NCBI GenBank assembly: GCA_964605705.1
Contig: CAZSDW010000025.1
Span: forward strand, 1-50,814
Direction: 5' to 3'
From: CAZSDW01 sp964605705
GTDB lineage: Bacteria > Fidelibacterota > UBA2242
DNA: 50,814 nt
The position numbers were made by a program, and so were the translations under genes. The notes beneath the pieces were generated by a model. It worked only from the letters and a program-made list of their open reading frames with translations. It made no database searches and had not been told where the DNA came from. Shown one piece after another: positions 24,918 through 33,029 of this stretch (position 1 is the first letter of the stretch; each line of letters opens with the position of its first letter).

Positions 24918-26005
24918 AGCACGCCCTTTGTGCTGGGAATGCCGCTGTTTTTTTCATCCCGGCGAATTGCCATCCGGATCGCTCTGCCCACCGCTTTGAA
25001 AATTGCTTCAATTTTGTGATGTTCGTTTTCGCCGGTGGCTTTGATATTCAGATTACAGCGAGCAGTATCGGCAAAGGATTTAAAGAAATGAAAAAAGAGT
25101 TCAGTCGGCATTTTACCGATGTACTCCCGCCGGAATTTGGCATCCCAGACCAGTTCGCTGCGACCGGAAAAATCGATCGCCACCTGCGCCAGCGATTCAT
25201 CCATTGGCAACAAAAAACCATAGCGATTAATGCCTTTTTTAGCGCCTAATGCTTTTGCGAACGCCTCACCCAGAACCAGGGCAACATCCTCGACCGTGTG
25301 GTGCTCATCCACCTGCAGGTCACCTTTCGCTATTAACTCTGCACTGCAACCGGCATGACTGATCATGAGCGTCAGCATGTGATCCAGGAATCCGACACCT
25401 GTCTCAACCTGATTATGGCTGTCGCCATCGAGACGGAGTTCAAGTGAAATTTCCGTCTCGGCTGTTTTACGCCGAATGTTGACGGTCCGTGCCGGGTATT
25501 TCAGAAAGCGATAAATTTCCTGCCAGTCTGTCGTCACTAACGCGGCTTCAACATCTTTATCATCGCCAATAAAAATTGCTTTCGCACCCAGGTTTTTTGC
25601 CAACTCAACATCAGTCTTCCGGTCACCAATGACATAGGAATTTGCCAGGTCGTATTGACCAATCATATATTTGGTCAGTAAGCCGGTGCGCGGTTTCCGG
25701 GTTTGGGCATTGTCGCGGGACAAACTACGGTCAATCAGCACTTCGCTGAACACAATTCCTTCATTGCGAAATGTTGACATCATTTTATTCTGAATATGCC
25801 AAAAATCATCTTCAGGAAAGGTAATCGTCCCCAGTCCGTCCTGGTTTGTAACCATTACCAGTTCATAATCCAATTCCTGACAGATTTTACTGAGTGCTGT
25901 AATCACACCGGGATAATATTCCAGTTTTTCCAGCGAATCCACCTGCTCATCCGGTGGTTCCAGGATCAGGGTGCCATCACGATCGATAAAGAGTACTTTT
26001 TTCAT
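24914..26005 (-). CDS. hisB: bifunctional histidinol-phosphatase / imidazoleglycerol-phosphate dehydratase
   Basis: 363 aa fusion. The N-terminal HAD phosphatase (about 1-165) has the D8-R-D10-GT nucleophile motif and ends with GDRKTDVELA. The C-terminal IGP dehydratase (about 170-363) has the metal motif DEHHTVEDVALVLGEA. The zinc loop of enteric HisB (CPH...C.C) is replaced by IDRSLSRDNAQTRKP, the form I associate with Bacteroidetes HisB. Carries out steps 6 and 8 of the pathway. Eleven bases after hisC and overlapping hisH by four. Confidence 0.97.
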   Translation of the reverse strand: MKKVLFIDRDGTLILEPPDEQVDSLEKLEYYPGVITALSKICQELDYELVMVTNQDGLGTITFPEDDFWHIQNKMMSTFRNEGIVFSEVLIDRSLSRDNAQTRKPRTGLLTKYMIGQYDLANSYVIGDRKTDVELAKNLGAKAIFIGDDKDVEAALVTTDWQEIYRFLKYPARTVNIRRKTAETEISLELRLDGDSHNQVETGVGFLDHMLTLMISHAGCSAELIAKGDLQVDEHHTVEDVALVLGEAFAKALGAKKGINRYGFLLPMDESLAQVAIDFSGRSELVWDAKFRREYIGKMPTELFFHFFKSFADTARCNLNIKATGENEHHKIEAIFKAVGRAIRMAIRRDEKNSGIPSTKGVL

Positions 26006-26016
26006 AATCAGTCCTT

Positions 26017-27051
26017 CTATGTTGTTAATGCAGAAATCAGGGTGTCGTTTTCCGCCGGTGTGCCGACAGTGATTCTGAGACTGTTTTCACAATGAATCAC
26101 CACTGAGCGGTCCCGAACAATAATCTGTTTCTGAATCAGGTAATTAAAAACCCGCTTTGCATTTTTAAATTTCACCAGCACAAAATTGGCGTCGGAGGGA
26201 TAGATTTTTTCGACCATATCCAATTGCGCCAATTGCTGGATCAGCCGGTTGCGCTCACTTAGAATCTGTTGTACCATTTCATCTTTTTTATTGAAATAGG
26301 ATAAAGCTTCCAGCACCAGCTGCTGCGTCGCGCCACCGACGTTATAGGGATATTTGATCTTGGTCAGAATTTCAATAATCTGCGGATCGGCGAATCCCAT
26401 TCCAAAGCGCAAACTCGCCAAACCCCAGGCTTTGGACAGGGTCTGCATAATCACGAGATTTTGATATTGATTTAATCTCGGCAGCCAGCTGCGATCGGCA
26501 GCAAAATCGATATAGGCTTCATCGAGAATAACCAACCCTTCGAAATTTCTGAGAATATTCTCAATATCCTCGTCCCGCAGACAATTGCCGGTCGGGTTAT
26601 TCGGCGAACAGATAAAAATCAGTTTGACGTCGGCAGAATTTGCCAGAACATTCTCCGAATCAATCTGAAAATCCTTCGTTAACGGAATCTCAAAAACCGG
26701 GATATTATTGACATCAGCAGCAACTTTGTACATGCCATAAGTGGGCGGCATGATCATGATCCTGTCCTGTCCCGGTTCACAGAACGCCCGAATCAGCAAA
26801 TCAATCACTTCATCACTGCCATTCCCGATGAAAATCCGGCTGATGTCGCTGCCTTTCATCGCAGCGATACGGGCTTTCAGTTCCAGCTGCCGCGGATCGG
26901 GATAGCGGTTCAGATCGATCTTCAGCACCGAGCCCAGGGAATTCTCATTGGCATCGAGAAATATTCCCTTGTTGCCAGTATATTCATCCCGGGCACAGGA
27001 ATAGGGCTCCAATTCCCGTACATTTTTCCGGACCAATTTCAAAATATCCAC
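26017..27051 (-). CDS. hisC: histidinol-phosphate aminotransferase
   Basis: 344 aa PLP-dependent aminotransferase. The PLP Lys lies in TLSKAWGLASLRFG; PNNPTGN and ILDEAYIDFA are the other cofactor motifs. It starts with GTG at 27051, supported by AAGGAG six bases upstream; the hisD stop codon lies within that ribosome site. Converts imidazole acetol phosphate to histidinol phosphate. Confidence 0.97.
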   Translation of the reverse strand: MDILKLVRKNVRELEPYSCARDEYTGNKGIFLDANENSLGSVLKIDLNRYPDPRQLELKARIAAMKGSDISRIFIGNGSDEVIDLLIRAFCEPGQDRIMIMPPTYGMYKVAADVNNIPVFEIPLTKDFQIDSENVLANSADVKLIFICSPNNPTGNCLRDEDIENILRNFEGLVILDEAYIDFAADRSWLPRLNQYQNLVIMQTLSKAWGLASLRFGMGFADPQIIEILTKIKYPYNVGGATQQLVLEALSYFNKKDEMVQQILSERNRLIQQLAQLDMVEKIYPSDANFVLVKFKNAKRVFNYLIQKQIIVRDRSVVIHCENSLRITVGTPAENDTLISALTT

Positions 27052-27054
27052 CGG

Positions 27055-28350
27055 CTACTCCTTTCCCAGTGATTTCAGCCGGATTGAAACCGCATTTCTA
27101 TGCGCATCGAGACCTTCGGCAGCTGCCATGGTTTCAATCGCCGGACCAATGATCTGAATTCCGTCTGCTGTGATCGACTGGAACGTGATTTTTTTGATAA
27201 AACTATCCACCGATACGCCACTGTAATTGCGGGCGTAGCCATAGGTCGGCAATGTGTGATTTGTCCCTGAAGCATAATCTCCCGCCGATTCCGGCGTATA
27301 GGGACCAACAAAAACACTGCCGGCACTGACGACTTTCCCAGAAAGTTCTTCGGCATTTTGGGCCATCAGAATCAAGTGTTCCGGGGCATATTGATTGACC
27401 AAATCCATGATCTCATCGTCACTCTTCAATAAAATGATCCGGCTGTTTTGAAGCGCTTTCCAGGCAATTTCCTTTCGGGACAGATTTTCTAATTGTCGCT
27501 GGATCGATTTTTGAACCTTTTCGATTAACGCCAGATTATTCGTTACTAAAATCACCTGGCTGTCGATTCCGTGCTCCGCCTGGGACAGTAGATCGATCGC
27601 TACGAAATCCGGATCGGCGGAAGCATCCGCCACCACTGCTACTTCCGAAGGACCAGCTGGCATATCAATGGCGACACCGTCGCGGCTGACCAGTTGCTTC
27701 GCCAGCGTCACCCAGGAATTTCCCGGACCGAAAATCTTATCCACTTTGGGAACACTTGCAGTTCCATACGCCATTGCTGCAATCGCCTGGGCGCCGCCGA
27801 TTTTATAAACTTTATCCAGACCCAGTTCTTTCGCCGTGTAAAGAATCATTGGGTTGATACTGCCATCTTTTACCGGCGGTGTGCACAGAACAATCTTTGA
27901 ACAACCCGCAATCTTCGCCGGAATTGCCAGCATCAGGACCGTCGAAAAAAGTGGCGCCGTTCCGCCGGGAATGTAGAGTCCGACTTTTTCAATCGCCACA
28001 CTTTTACGCCAGCAGCGGACTCCGGGCTGCGTTTCAACAACCAGTTCCTGAATGACCTGGGATTGGTGAAATTTTTTTATATTGGCGATTGCCAACCGGA
28101 TAGCATTTTTCAGATTATCCGATATTTTTTCAACCGCTGATTCAAATTCAGCGACGCCGACTGCCAGTTCAGTCAGGTCAACCTTGTCAAATATCCGGCT
28201 GAATTCCCACAAGGCTTCATCACCATTTTTTCTGACTTCACGAAGAATTGAAACAACTTTGTCTTCATCCGCTTCCGCCGGATTCTGCGGTCGCTGGAGA
28301 ATTTCTTGCCAATCACATTTTTTGGGATATTTGTAAACCTGCACTTCCAC
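27055..28350 (-). CDS. hisD: histidinol dehydrogenase
   Basis: 431 aa zinc enzyme oxidising histidinol to histidine with two NAD+. Contains IPGGTAPLFSTVLMLAIPA, the KIFGPGNSWVT and DMPAGPSEV motifs and the zinc/base segment LSQAEHGIDSQ. The start is GTG at 28350; a second in-frame GTG at 28344 is better placed behind GAGG and may be the true start. It lies two bases after hisG. Confidence 0.97.
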   Translation of the reverse strand: MEVQVYKYPKKCDWQEILQRPQNPAEADEDKVVSILREVRKNGDEALWEFSRIFDKVDLTELAVGVAEFESAVEKISDNLKNAIRLAIANIKKFHQSQVIQELVVETQPGVRCWRKSVAIEKVGLYIPGGTAPLFSTVLMLAIPAKIAGCSKIVLCTPPVKDGSINPMILYTAKELGLDKVYKIGGAQAIAAMAYGTASVPKVDKIFGPGNSWVTLAKQLVSRDGVAIDMPAGPSEVAVVADASADPDFVAIDLLSQAEHGIDSQVILVTNNLALIEKVQKSIQRQLENLSRKEIAWKALQNSRIILLKSDDEIMDLVNQYAPEHLILMAQNAEELSGKVVSAGSVFVGPYTPESAGDYASGTNHTLPTYGYARNYSGVSVDSFIKKITFQSITADGIQIIGPAIETMAAAEGLDAHRNAVSIRLKSLGKE

Positions 28351-28352
28351 CT

Positions 28353-29207
28353 CTAAATAATCATCTTCTCGATTGGAATCACCAGGATACCCTGAGCGCC
28401 GGCTTTTTTCAGCGCTTCGATTTTCTCCCAGAATTCATCTTCCTCAATAACCGAATGTAGCGAGCTCCAGCCTTCGATCGACAAAGGCAGAATCGTGGGA
28501 CTTTTCATGCCCGGCAACAGTTTGCAGATTTCATCAATCCGGTCATTGGGTGTGTTTAACAGAATGTATTTCCGGTTGGCAGCTGTCTGAACAGCCCGGA
28601 TACGAAAGAGCAATTTCTGGAGCAGTTCCTGTTTTTCGTCGCTGATATCATTATTCGCGACCAATACCGCTTCCGATTGCATCACCGTTTCCACTTCTTT
28701 TAATCCATTGGACAGCAGTGTGCTGCCGGTGCTGACAATATCAAAAATCGCATCCGCCAGTCCAATTCCCGGCGCAATCTCCACCGAGCCGCTGATTTCA
28801 TGGATATTCGCACAAATCTTGTTTTCGTTCAGATACTCTTTCAAAATAGTCGGGTAGGATGTGGCAATATTCAAACCATTCAGATCCGCCACACTTTGAT
28901 AGTCCATACTTTTCGGAACGGCAATCGACAACCGGCAGCGGGCAAAGCCCAGCCGCTCGATAATTTTCAGAGGTCGCGCTTTTTCCCGGCAGACATTTTC
29001 ACCGGCGATCCCGACATCCGCGATGCCATCAGCGACACATTCGGGAATATCATCATCGCGCAGATAGAGAATCTGCATCGGGAAATTCATCGCGTTGGAC
29101 TTCAGTTTGGAACTGCCGCCATTCTCAAAAGCAATGCCGCATTCATGCAGCAGTTGGATGGTTTTTTCACTGAGTCTGCCCGATTTTTGAATGGCAAGTG
29201 TTAACAT
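28353..29207 (-). CDS. hisG: ATP phosphoribosyltransferase, long form
   Basis: 284 aa, first enzyme of histidine synthesis. Catalytic core motifs are DVGIAGENV, FARCRLSIAVP and ATSYPTIL, with the PRPP loop in FDIVSTGSTL. The C-terminal ACT-like domain of about 75 residues marks the long, HisZ-independent form that binds histidine for feedback inhibition. First structural gene, just after the leader attenuator, so it is controlled by both transcription attenuation and (by family) histidine feedback. Confidence 0.97.
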   Translation of the reverse strand: MLTLAIQKSGRLSEKTIQLLHECGIAFENGGSSKLKSNAMNFPMQILYLRDDDIPECVADGIADVGIAGENVCREKARPLKIIERLGFARCRLSIAVPKSMDYQSVADLNGLNIATSYPTILKEYLNENKICANIHEISGSVEIAPGIGLADAIFDIVSTGSTLLSNGLKEVETVMQSEAVLVANNDISDEKQELLQKLLFRIRAVQTAANRKYILLNTPNDRIDEICKLLPGMKSPTILPLSIEGWSSLHSVIEEDEFWEKIEALKKAGAQGILVIPIEKMII

Positions 29208-29228
29208 GGTTTTCCTTTCCTAATAAAA

Positions 29229-29255
29229 AACCCGGCTCTTTTGGGGAACCGGGTT
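29229..29255 (-). terminator. his attenuator terminator
   Basis: In minus-strand RNA the 5' arm (29246-29255, AACCCGGTTC) pairs with the 3' arm (29229-29238, GAGCCGGGTT) over 10 bp with one G-U pair and a 7-base loop. TTTTATTA follows. It lies between the leader peptide stop and hisG, so it can only act as a conditional terminator. Confidence 0.9.
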
Positions 29256-29297
29256 AAAATCTACGTCTTGAGAATCACACTATCTCATCCCAGTTCC
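29245..29297 (-). promoter_or_regulatory. his antiterminator pairing
   Basis: GGAACTGGG, within the last codons of the leader ORF (29289-29297), can pair over nine bases (one G-U) with CCCGGTTCC (29245-29253), which is the 5' arm of the terminator. The two structures exclude each other. A ribosome at the leader stop codon would cover 29289-29297 and allow termination; a ribosome stalled at the His codons upstream leaves it free and prevents termination. Confidence 0.8.
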
Positions 29298-29344
29298 TCT
29301 TTGGGAAAATGATGATAAAGGTGATGAAGTGTATTCAGTGTCAT
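29285..29344 (-). CDS. hisL: his operon leader peptide, 19 aa
   Basis: Encodes MTLNTLHHLYHHFPKEELG then TGA: four His codons (CAT CAC, then CAT CAT) within six codons. The ATG follows GAGAAAG. Position between promoter and attenuator terminator, and the cluster of codons for the operon's own product, identify it as a leader peptide that senses charged tRNA-His. It has no sequence similarity to enteric hisL apart from the His run. Confidence 0.9.
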   Translation of the reverse strand: MTLNTLHHLYHHFPKEELG

Positions 29345-29369
29345 TTCTTTCTCAATTACTCTGGTCGGG

Positions 29370-29398
29370 AAAGTAACAGATATTTTTTTTATTGTCAA
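29370..29398 (-). promoter_or_regulatory. his operon promoter
   Basis: Perfect -35 TTGACA (minus strand, 29393-29398), a 17-base A-rich spacer, and -10 TACTTT (29370-29375). The predicted transcription start is near 29363, about 20 bases before the leader ATG. The -10 is weak but spacing and -35 are ideal, and the ilv leader has the same layout. Confidence 0.7.
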
Positions 29399-29477
29399 TT
29401 AAAAAGTAGAGTCACGGAGCGCCTTGTTAATACAGCAGTAAAATATTTATAAAATCAATTTTAAATGTATATAATAC

Positions 29478-29577
29478 NNNNNNNNNNNNNNNNNNNNNNN
29501 NNNNNNNNNNNNNNNNNNNNNNNNNNNNNNNNNNNNNNNNNNNNNNNNNNNNNNNNNNNNNNNNNNNNNNNNNNNNN
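29478..29577. other. assembly gap (100 N)
   Basis: A run of exactly 100 N, the conventional placeholder for a gap of unknown size between scaffolded contigs. Real sequence here may be longer or absent. The his promoter on the left and the HTH gene on the right come from different contigs, so their adjacency is not proven. Confidence 0.98.
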
Positions 29578-29595
29578 GAATCTTTGGAGAATGTA

Positions 29596-29814
29596 ATGGA
29601 ATTAATAAACAATTTAAAACGGTATCGCTTCGAGCATGACCAGCTGACCCAGGAGAAGATGGCGGAAGCCCTGAGCGTTTCGCGCCAGACCATCATCGCC
29701 ATTGAAAATGGAAAGTTTAATCCGTCGGTAAAGCTAGCCCTGAAAATTGCCAGACTATTCAATTGTCTAATCGAAGATCTATTTATTTTAGAGGAGAAGG
29801 AAAATGAATTTTAG
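29596..29814 (+). CDS. small XRE-family HTH regulator
   Basis: 72 aa, almost entirely one Cro/CI-type helix-turn-helix: LTQEKMAEALSVSRQTIIAIENGKFNPSVKLALKIARLFNCLIEDLF. It belongs to the small stand-alone group often paired with a membrane protein. The start is ATG 29596, six bases after GGAGA; a TTG at 29584 is unlikely. The frame overlaps the next gene by 11 bases. It is not an obvious controller of the R-M genes because the membrane-protein gene lies between. Complete despite lying right at the gap edge. Confidence 0.88.
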   Translation: MELINNLKRYRFEHDQLTQEKMAEALSVSRQTIIAIENGKFNPSVKLALKIARLFNCLIEDLFILEEKENEF

Positions 29815-30148
29815 GTTTTGGTTTGAAAGTATTGTCGGATTCTGTTGCATTATCTGTATTCTTTTATTTGGACAGGCAGGATCAGCAAGTATAGCTTTAT
29901 TCGCTCTGCTTCCGGTTATTATGCGTATCAGAAAAACAAAAAATCTGGATGAACGGGAGCTTTTGCTGTTCTACAAAGCCGGGAATCTTTCCATCGCCTT
30001 TTTCATTCTTGCCATTTGCCTGATCAGTTTTCTGTCAAAAGTTGTTATCAACGGTCATGCCATCGGAGCCAGCTGGATGTTTCTCAGTATCACATCCATC
30101 CTGATGTTTCACGGAATTGCAGGATTGGTTGTATTTAAAAGGGAATAA
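29804..30148 (+). CDS. small integral membrane protein paired with the HTH regulator
   Basis: 114 aa with four hydrophobic stretches (about 5-22, 26-42, 65-82, 90-110). A short polar loop carries KTKNLDERELLLFYKAGN, a 'DERE' motif I recall from small DUF2178-like membrane partners of XRE regulators. It overlaps the HTH gene by 11 bases. Function unknown; the pair may form a simple membrane-sensor and regulator unit (inference). Confidence 0.72.
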   Translation: MNFRFWFESIVGFCCIICILLFGQAGSASIALFALLPVIMRIRKTKNLDERELLLFYKAGNLSIAFFILAICLISFLSKVVINGHAIGASWMFLSITSILMFHGIAGLVVFKRE

Positions 30149-30166
30149 TTATCCTGTATTATTCCA

Positions 30167-30214
30167 AATATTGTCTTAAAAACTGTCGACATTCTCCTTT
30201 TTTTAAACAATATT
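30167..30214. repeat. imperfect 16-bp inverted repeat upstream of the R-M genes
   Basis: Arms 30167-30182 and 30199-30214 match at 14 of 16 positions around a 16-base loop; the outer 8 bp (AATATTGT and ACAATATT) are perfect. It lies between the small membrane gene and the restriction endonuclease start (30250). It could be a weak terminator for the former or an operator for the latter; there is no clean T-tract after the hairpin. Confidence 0.45.
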
Positions 30215-30249
30215 AACCAAGAGTATTTGGGATTTAAAAAGGAATCATT

Positions 30250-30873
30250 ATGACTTGGCAAGATTATATACCAAATGATCTTAAAGATTTATATGAAATC
30301 CATGATTTCAAACATGCTGCAGCAATTCTTTCAAAAGAATTTCCCATTGAATTCAGGGAGATTTGTTTAACTTTACAAAAATTTAGATTTACTACTGAAG
30401 ATATACTTGTATCTGGCGGAAATGAAAGTCATATCCCAAAAATATTTTCGAATATTTTAAGACCATTAGGTTGGCAAGAAAGAAATTTAAGTGCCGAACT
30501 CAATGTTTTTGAATTGAAAGGAAAATCCAAAAAAGAATTTAAAAGTTCAATTAGTCATGGTTCACATAAAGTAGATTACATAAAAGGTCGGGTTGCATTT
30601 GATCTTGAATGGAATAGTAAAGATCAAACATTTGATCGTGATCTTTATGCTTTTAGAGCCTTTTTTGAATATGATGCAATTAGTTTGGGAATACTAGTTA
30701 CAAGAAGTAATGATCTTGACCCATTATTTAATACACTCGGTGTTAAGGCAAAATATGGAGTAAGTACAACTCATATGGGAAAATTATTACCACGGCTCAT
30801 TGCTGGTCGAAATGGAGGTTGCCCAGTGCTAGTGTTCGGAATAACTCAAAAACTTATCCAAGAGAATAAATAA
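30250..30873 (+). CDS. type II restriction endonuclease, BglII family
   Basis: 207 aa. The C-terminal part reads VAFDLEWNSKDQTFDRDL, then STTHMGKLLPRLIAGRNGGCPVLVFGIT, the pattern of the BglII-type restriction endonuclease family (PF09195). Candidate active-site residues are D109 and E120-x-N122; BglII itself uses Asp...Glu-x-Gln in place of the common PD...ExK lysine. The recognition site cannot be read from sequence. Visibly more AT-rich than neighbours. Four bases separate it from the methyltransferase gene. Ribosome site AAGGAA. Confidence 0.87.
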   Translation: MTWQDYIPNDLKDLYEIHDFKHAAAILSKEFPIEFREICLTLQKFRFTTEDILVSGGNESHIPKIFSNILRPLGWQERNLSAELNVFELKGKSKKEFKSSISHGSHKVDYIKGRVAFDLEWNSKDQTFDRDLYAFRAFFEYDAISLGILVTRSNDLDPLFNTLGVKAKYGVSTTHMGKLLPRLIAGRNGGCPVLVFGITQKLIQENK

Positions 30874-30877
30874 TATA

Positions 30878-31594
30878 ATGTCAGCTATTGAAGATTTTAA
30901 AAATTTCGTAAAAGACAACAAGTTCTCAACAATACTTGCTGATCCACCATGGCAATTTCAAAATCGTACAGGGAAAATGGCTCCTGAACATAAACGATTA
31001 AAAAGATATCCAACTCTTAAACTTGATCAGATTAAACAAATACCTGTGAAAGATGTTTTGGAAGATTCTGCTCATCTGTACTTATGGGTTCCCAATGCAC
31101 TTTTAGCCGAAGGACTTGAAGTAATGAAAGCATGGGGGTTTACTTATAAAACAAATTTAATCTGGTATAAGATTCGCAAAGATGGCGGACCTGATAGAAG
31201 AGGTGTTGGATTTTATTTTAGAAATGTAACTGAAATGCTTCTATTTGGAGTCAAAGGTAATAATATCCGAACTTTACAACCAGGTCGATCCCAAGAAAAT
31301 ATAATTGTTCAGAAGAAGCGAGAACACAGTCGCAAGCCAGATGAACAATATGAACTAATCGAATCTTGTAGTTGGGGACCTTATTTAGAGATGTTTGCAC
31401 GTGGGACAAGACCTAATTGGTTTTGTTGGGGAAACCAAGCAAATGATTATTATCCGGATTGGGCTACCTATAGAAACCATTCTCAAAATGGTATAAAAAG
31501 AACACCAGATATTACAAAAAAATATAATCCAGAAGCTAGTCCACAATTACGACTATTAGAAAAAAAACCTGGTTATAGAAAACGAACCAAATAG
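30878..31594 (+). CDS. MT-A70 family DNA adenine-N6 methyltransferase
   Basis: 238 aa. Catalytic motif D22-PPW25 (ILADPPWQF), then LYLWVPNALLAEGLEVMKAWGF and NLIWYKI, and late GPYLEMFARGTRPNWFCWGNQ, all MT-A70 hallmarks. It should protect the host by N6-methylating adenine in the site cut by the endonuclease upstream. A basic tail (KKPGYRKRTK) may add DNA contacts. The order endonuclease-then-methyltransferase, with tight spacing and shared AT-rich composition, indicates a mobile R-M cassette. It is convergent with gltA. Confidence 0.92.
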   Translation: MSAIEDFKNFVKDNKFSTILADPPWQFQNRTGKMAPEHKRLKRYPTLKLDQIKQIPVKDVLEDSAHLYLWVPNALLAEGLEVMKAWGFTYKTNLIWYKIRKDGGPDRRGVGFYFRNVTEMLLFGVKGNNIRTLQPGRSQENIIVQKKREHSRKPDEQYELIESCSWGPYLEMFARGTRPNWFCWGNQANDYYPDWATYRNHSQNGIKRTPDITKKYNPEASPQLRLLEKKPGYRKRTK

Positions 31595-31649
31595 TCTTAT
31601 TACTTTTATTTGGAACACATTGCGGAGTAGTGTGATCAATTCTGCACAC

Positions 31650-33005
31650 TCAGCCGCGCTGATCGAGCTCAACATACGCCCTCTCTCGCGTCACATTCCT
31701 GTACGCCGGGCGAATGATTCTTTTAGATTTATGATTCAGTTCCTCGAGACGATGGGCGCACCAGCCAGCCAGGCGCCCCATGGCAAAGATCGGAGTATAG
31801 AGTTCCTGTGGTATTCCGATGCATGAATAGACAAATCCGGAATAAAAGTCCACATTAGCACAAACAATTTTAGACCGCGCACGCCCCTTGAAATCGGCAA
31901 ATACCTGCGGCGCCAGTTCTTCCACCAGGTTATATAGGTGAAACTCCTCCAGTCGATTTTTTTCATCGGCAAGTTCGGCAGCTCTGTTTTTCAAGATGAG
32001 CATTCGTGGATCTGAAAGCGTATAGACAGCATGACCTATTCCATAAATTTTTCCAAAGCCGTCCCCGGCTTCCTTTTTTAAAATCTTCAGGAGATAGGCT
32101 GCCACTTCATCCTTATCTTTCCAATTATGAATGTTCTGCTTGATATCGTTTAACATTTCAAGAACTTTCAGATTCGCTCCACCGTGATATACTCCTTTTA
32201 AGGAGCCGATTGCGGCGGAAATTGCCGAATAGGTATCGGTCCCGGCAGAGCTGGTCACCCTCAAAGTGAAAGTCGAATTATTACCACCGCCATGTTCGGC
32301 ATGGGTGACCAGGGCTAAATCCAGCAAGTCTGCTTCCAGTTTTGTATAAAAATTGCCCTTCAGCATATACAAAAAATTTTCAGCCATACTCAATTCTTGA
32401 CGGGGATGGCGGATCGACAGCGTTTTCCGCAGGTAATTATGACGATAGGAATTATATGAATAGGCAACAATAGTCGGAAATTTTGCAATCAGATTCAAGG
32501 ATTGCCGCACCACATTTTCCTCCTGACGATCCTCGGGATGCAGATCAATGGTATATAAACCCAACACAGCTCTAGCGAGCATATTCATCATATCCTGCCC
32601 AACCAGACTTAGCACCATTTGCTTTGTGAACCTGACAGGCAGTTCTCGTTTCTCTGCCAGATAATTGGAAAAATACTGCAATTCTTCTTTGCTAGGTAAT
32701 TCACCGGCAAGCAGAAGATAGCAGATTTCCTCAAATCCGTGTCTGTGATCGTTATGAAATCCCTGAACCAATTCACTGAGCGGATATCCGCGATACAGCA
32801 AGCGTCCTTCCGTGGGTATCAGCGTGTCCCCCTCAAATTTGTAACCCTGAACATCACCAATGTTCGTCAGACCAACCAGAACACCGGTATGATCACGATT
32901 CCGTAAACCGCGTTTGACATTGTATTCATCGTATAATCTCGGCTCAATCTGACAAGCATTTTCCATCTTATCGACAATGGTTCTGAGCATTTTTAAATTC
33001 TTCAA
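31650..33005 (-). CDS. gltA: citrate synthase
   Basis: 451 aa. Active-site residues: H238 in THAEHGGGNNSTF, H274 in GVYHGGAN, H325 in GIGHAVY and D386 in NVDFYSG. The GHAVY form (not GHRVY) and extended N-terminus mark the clade common in Clostridia and FCB bacteria. Makes citrate from oxaloacetate and acetyl-CoA. TTG start at 33005, set by AAGGAG five bases upstream. Last gene of the acn-icd-gltA block, 24 bases after icd. Confidence 0.95.
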   Translation of the reverse strand: MKNLKMLRTIVDKMENACQIEPRLYDEYNVKRGLRNRDHTGVLVGLTNIGDVQGYKFEGDTLIPTEGRLLYRGYPLSELVQGFHNDHRHGFEEICYLLLAGELPSKEELQYFSNYLAEKRELPVRFTKQMVLSLVGQDMMNMLARAVLGLYTIDLHPEDRQEENVVRQSLNLIAKFPTIVAYSYNSYRHNYLRKTLSIRHPRQELSMAENFLYMLKGNFYTKLEADLLDLALVTHAEHGGGNNSTFTLRVTSSAGTDTYSAISAAIGSLKGVYHGGANLKVLEMLNDIKQNIHNWKDKDEVAAYLLKILKKEAGDGFGKIYGIGHAVYTLSDPRMLILKNRAAELADEKNRLEEFHLYNLVEELAPQVFADFKGRARSKIVCANVDFYSGFVYSCIGIPQELYTPIFAMGRLAGWCAHRLEELNHKSKRIIRPAYRNVTRERAYVELDQRG

Positions 33006-33029
33006 GGTAATCTCCTTTATATCCCGGCA

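Noticed and set aside
29427..29762. Open frame on the minus strand running across the N gap
   Set aside because: It exists only because N codons do not create stops, and it is antisense to the XRE regulator.
29596..29814. XRE protein as the C-controller of the R-M system
   Set aside because: It overlaps and pairs with a membrane-protein gene, and 435 bases plus that gene separate it from the endonuclease; no typical C-box was seen.
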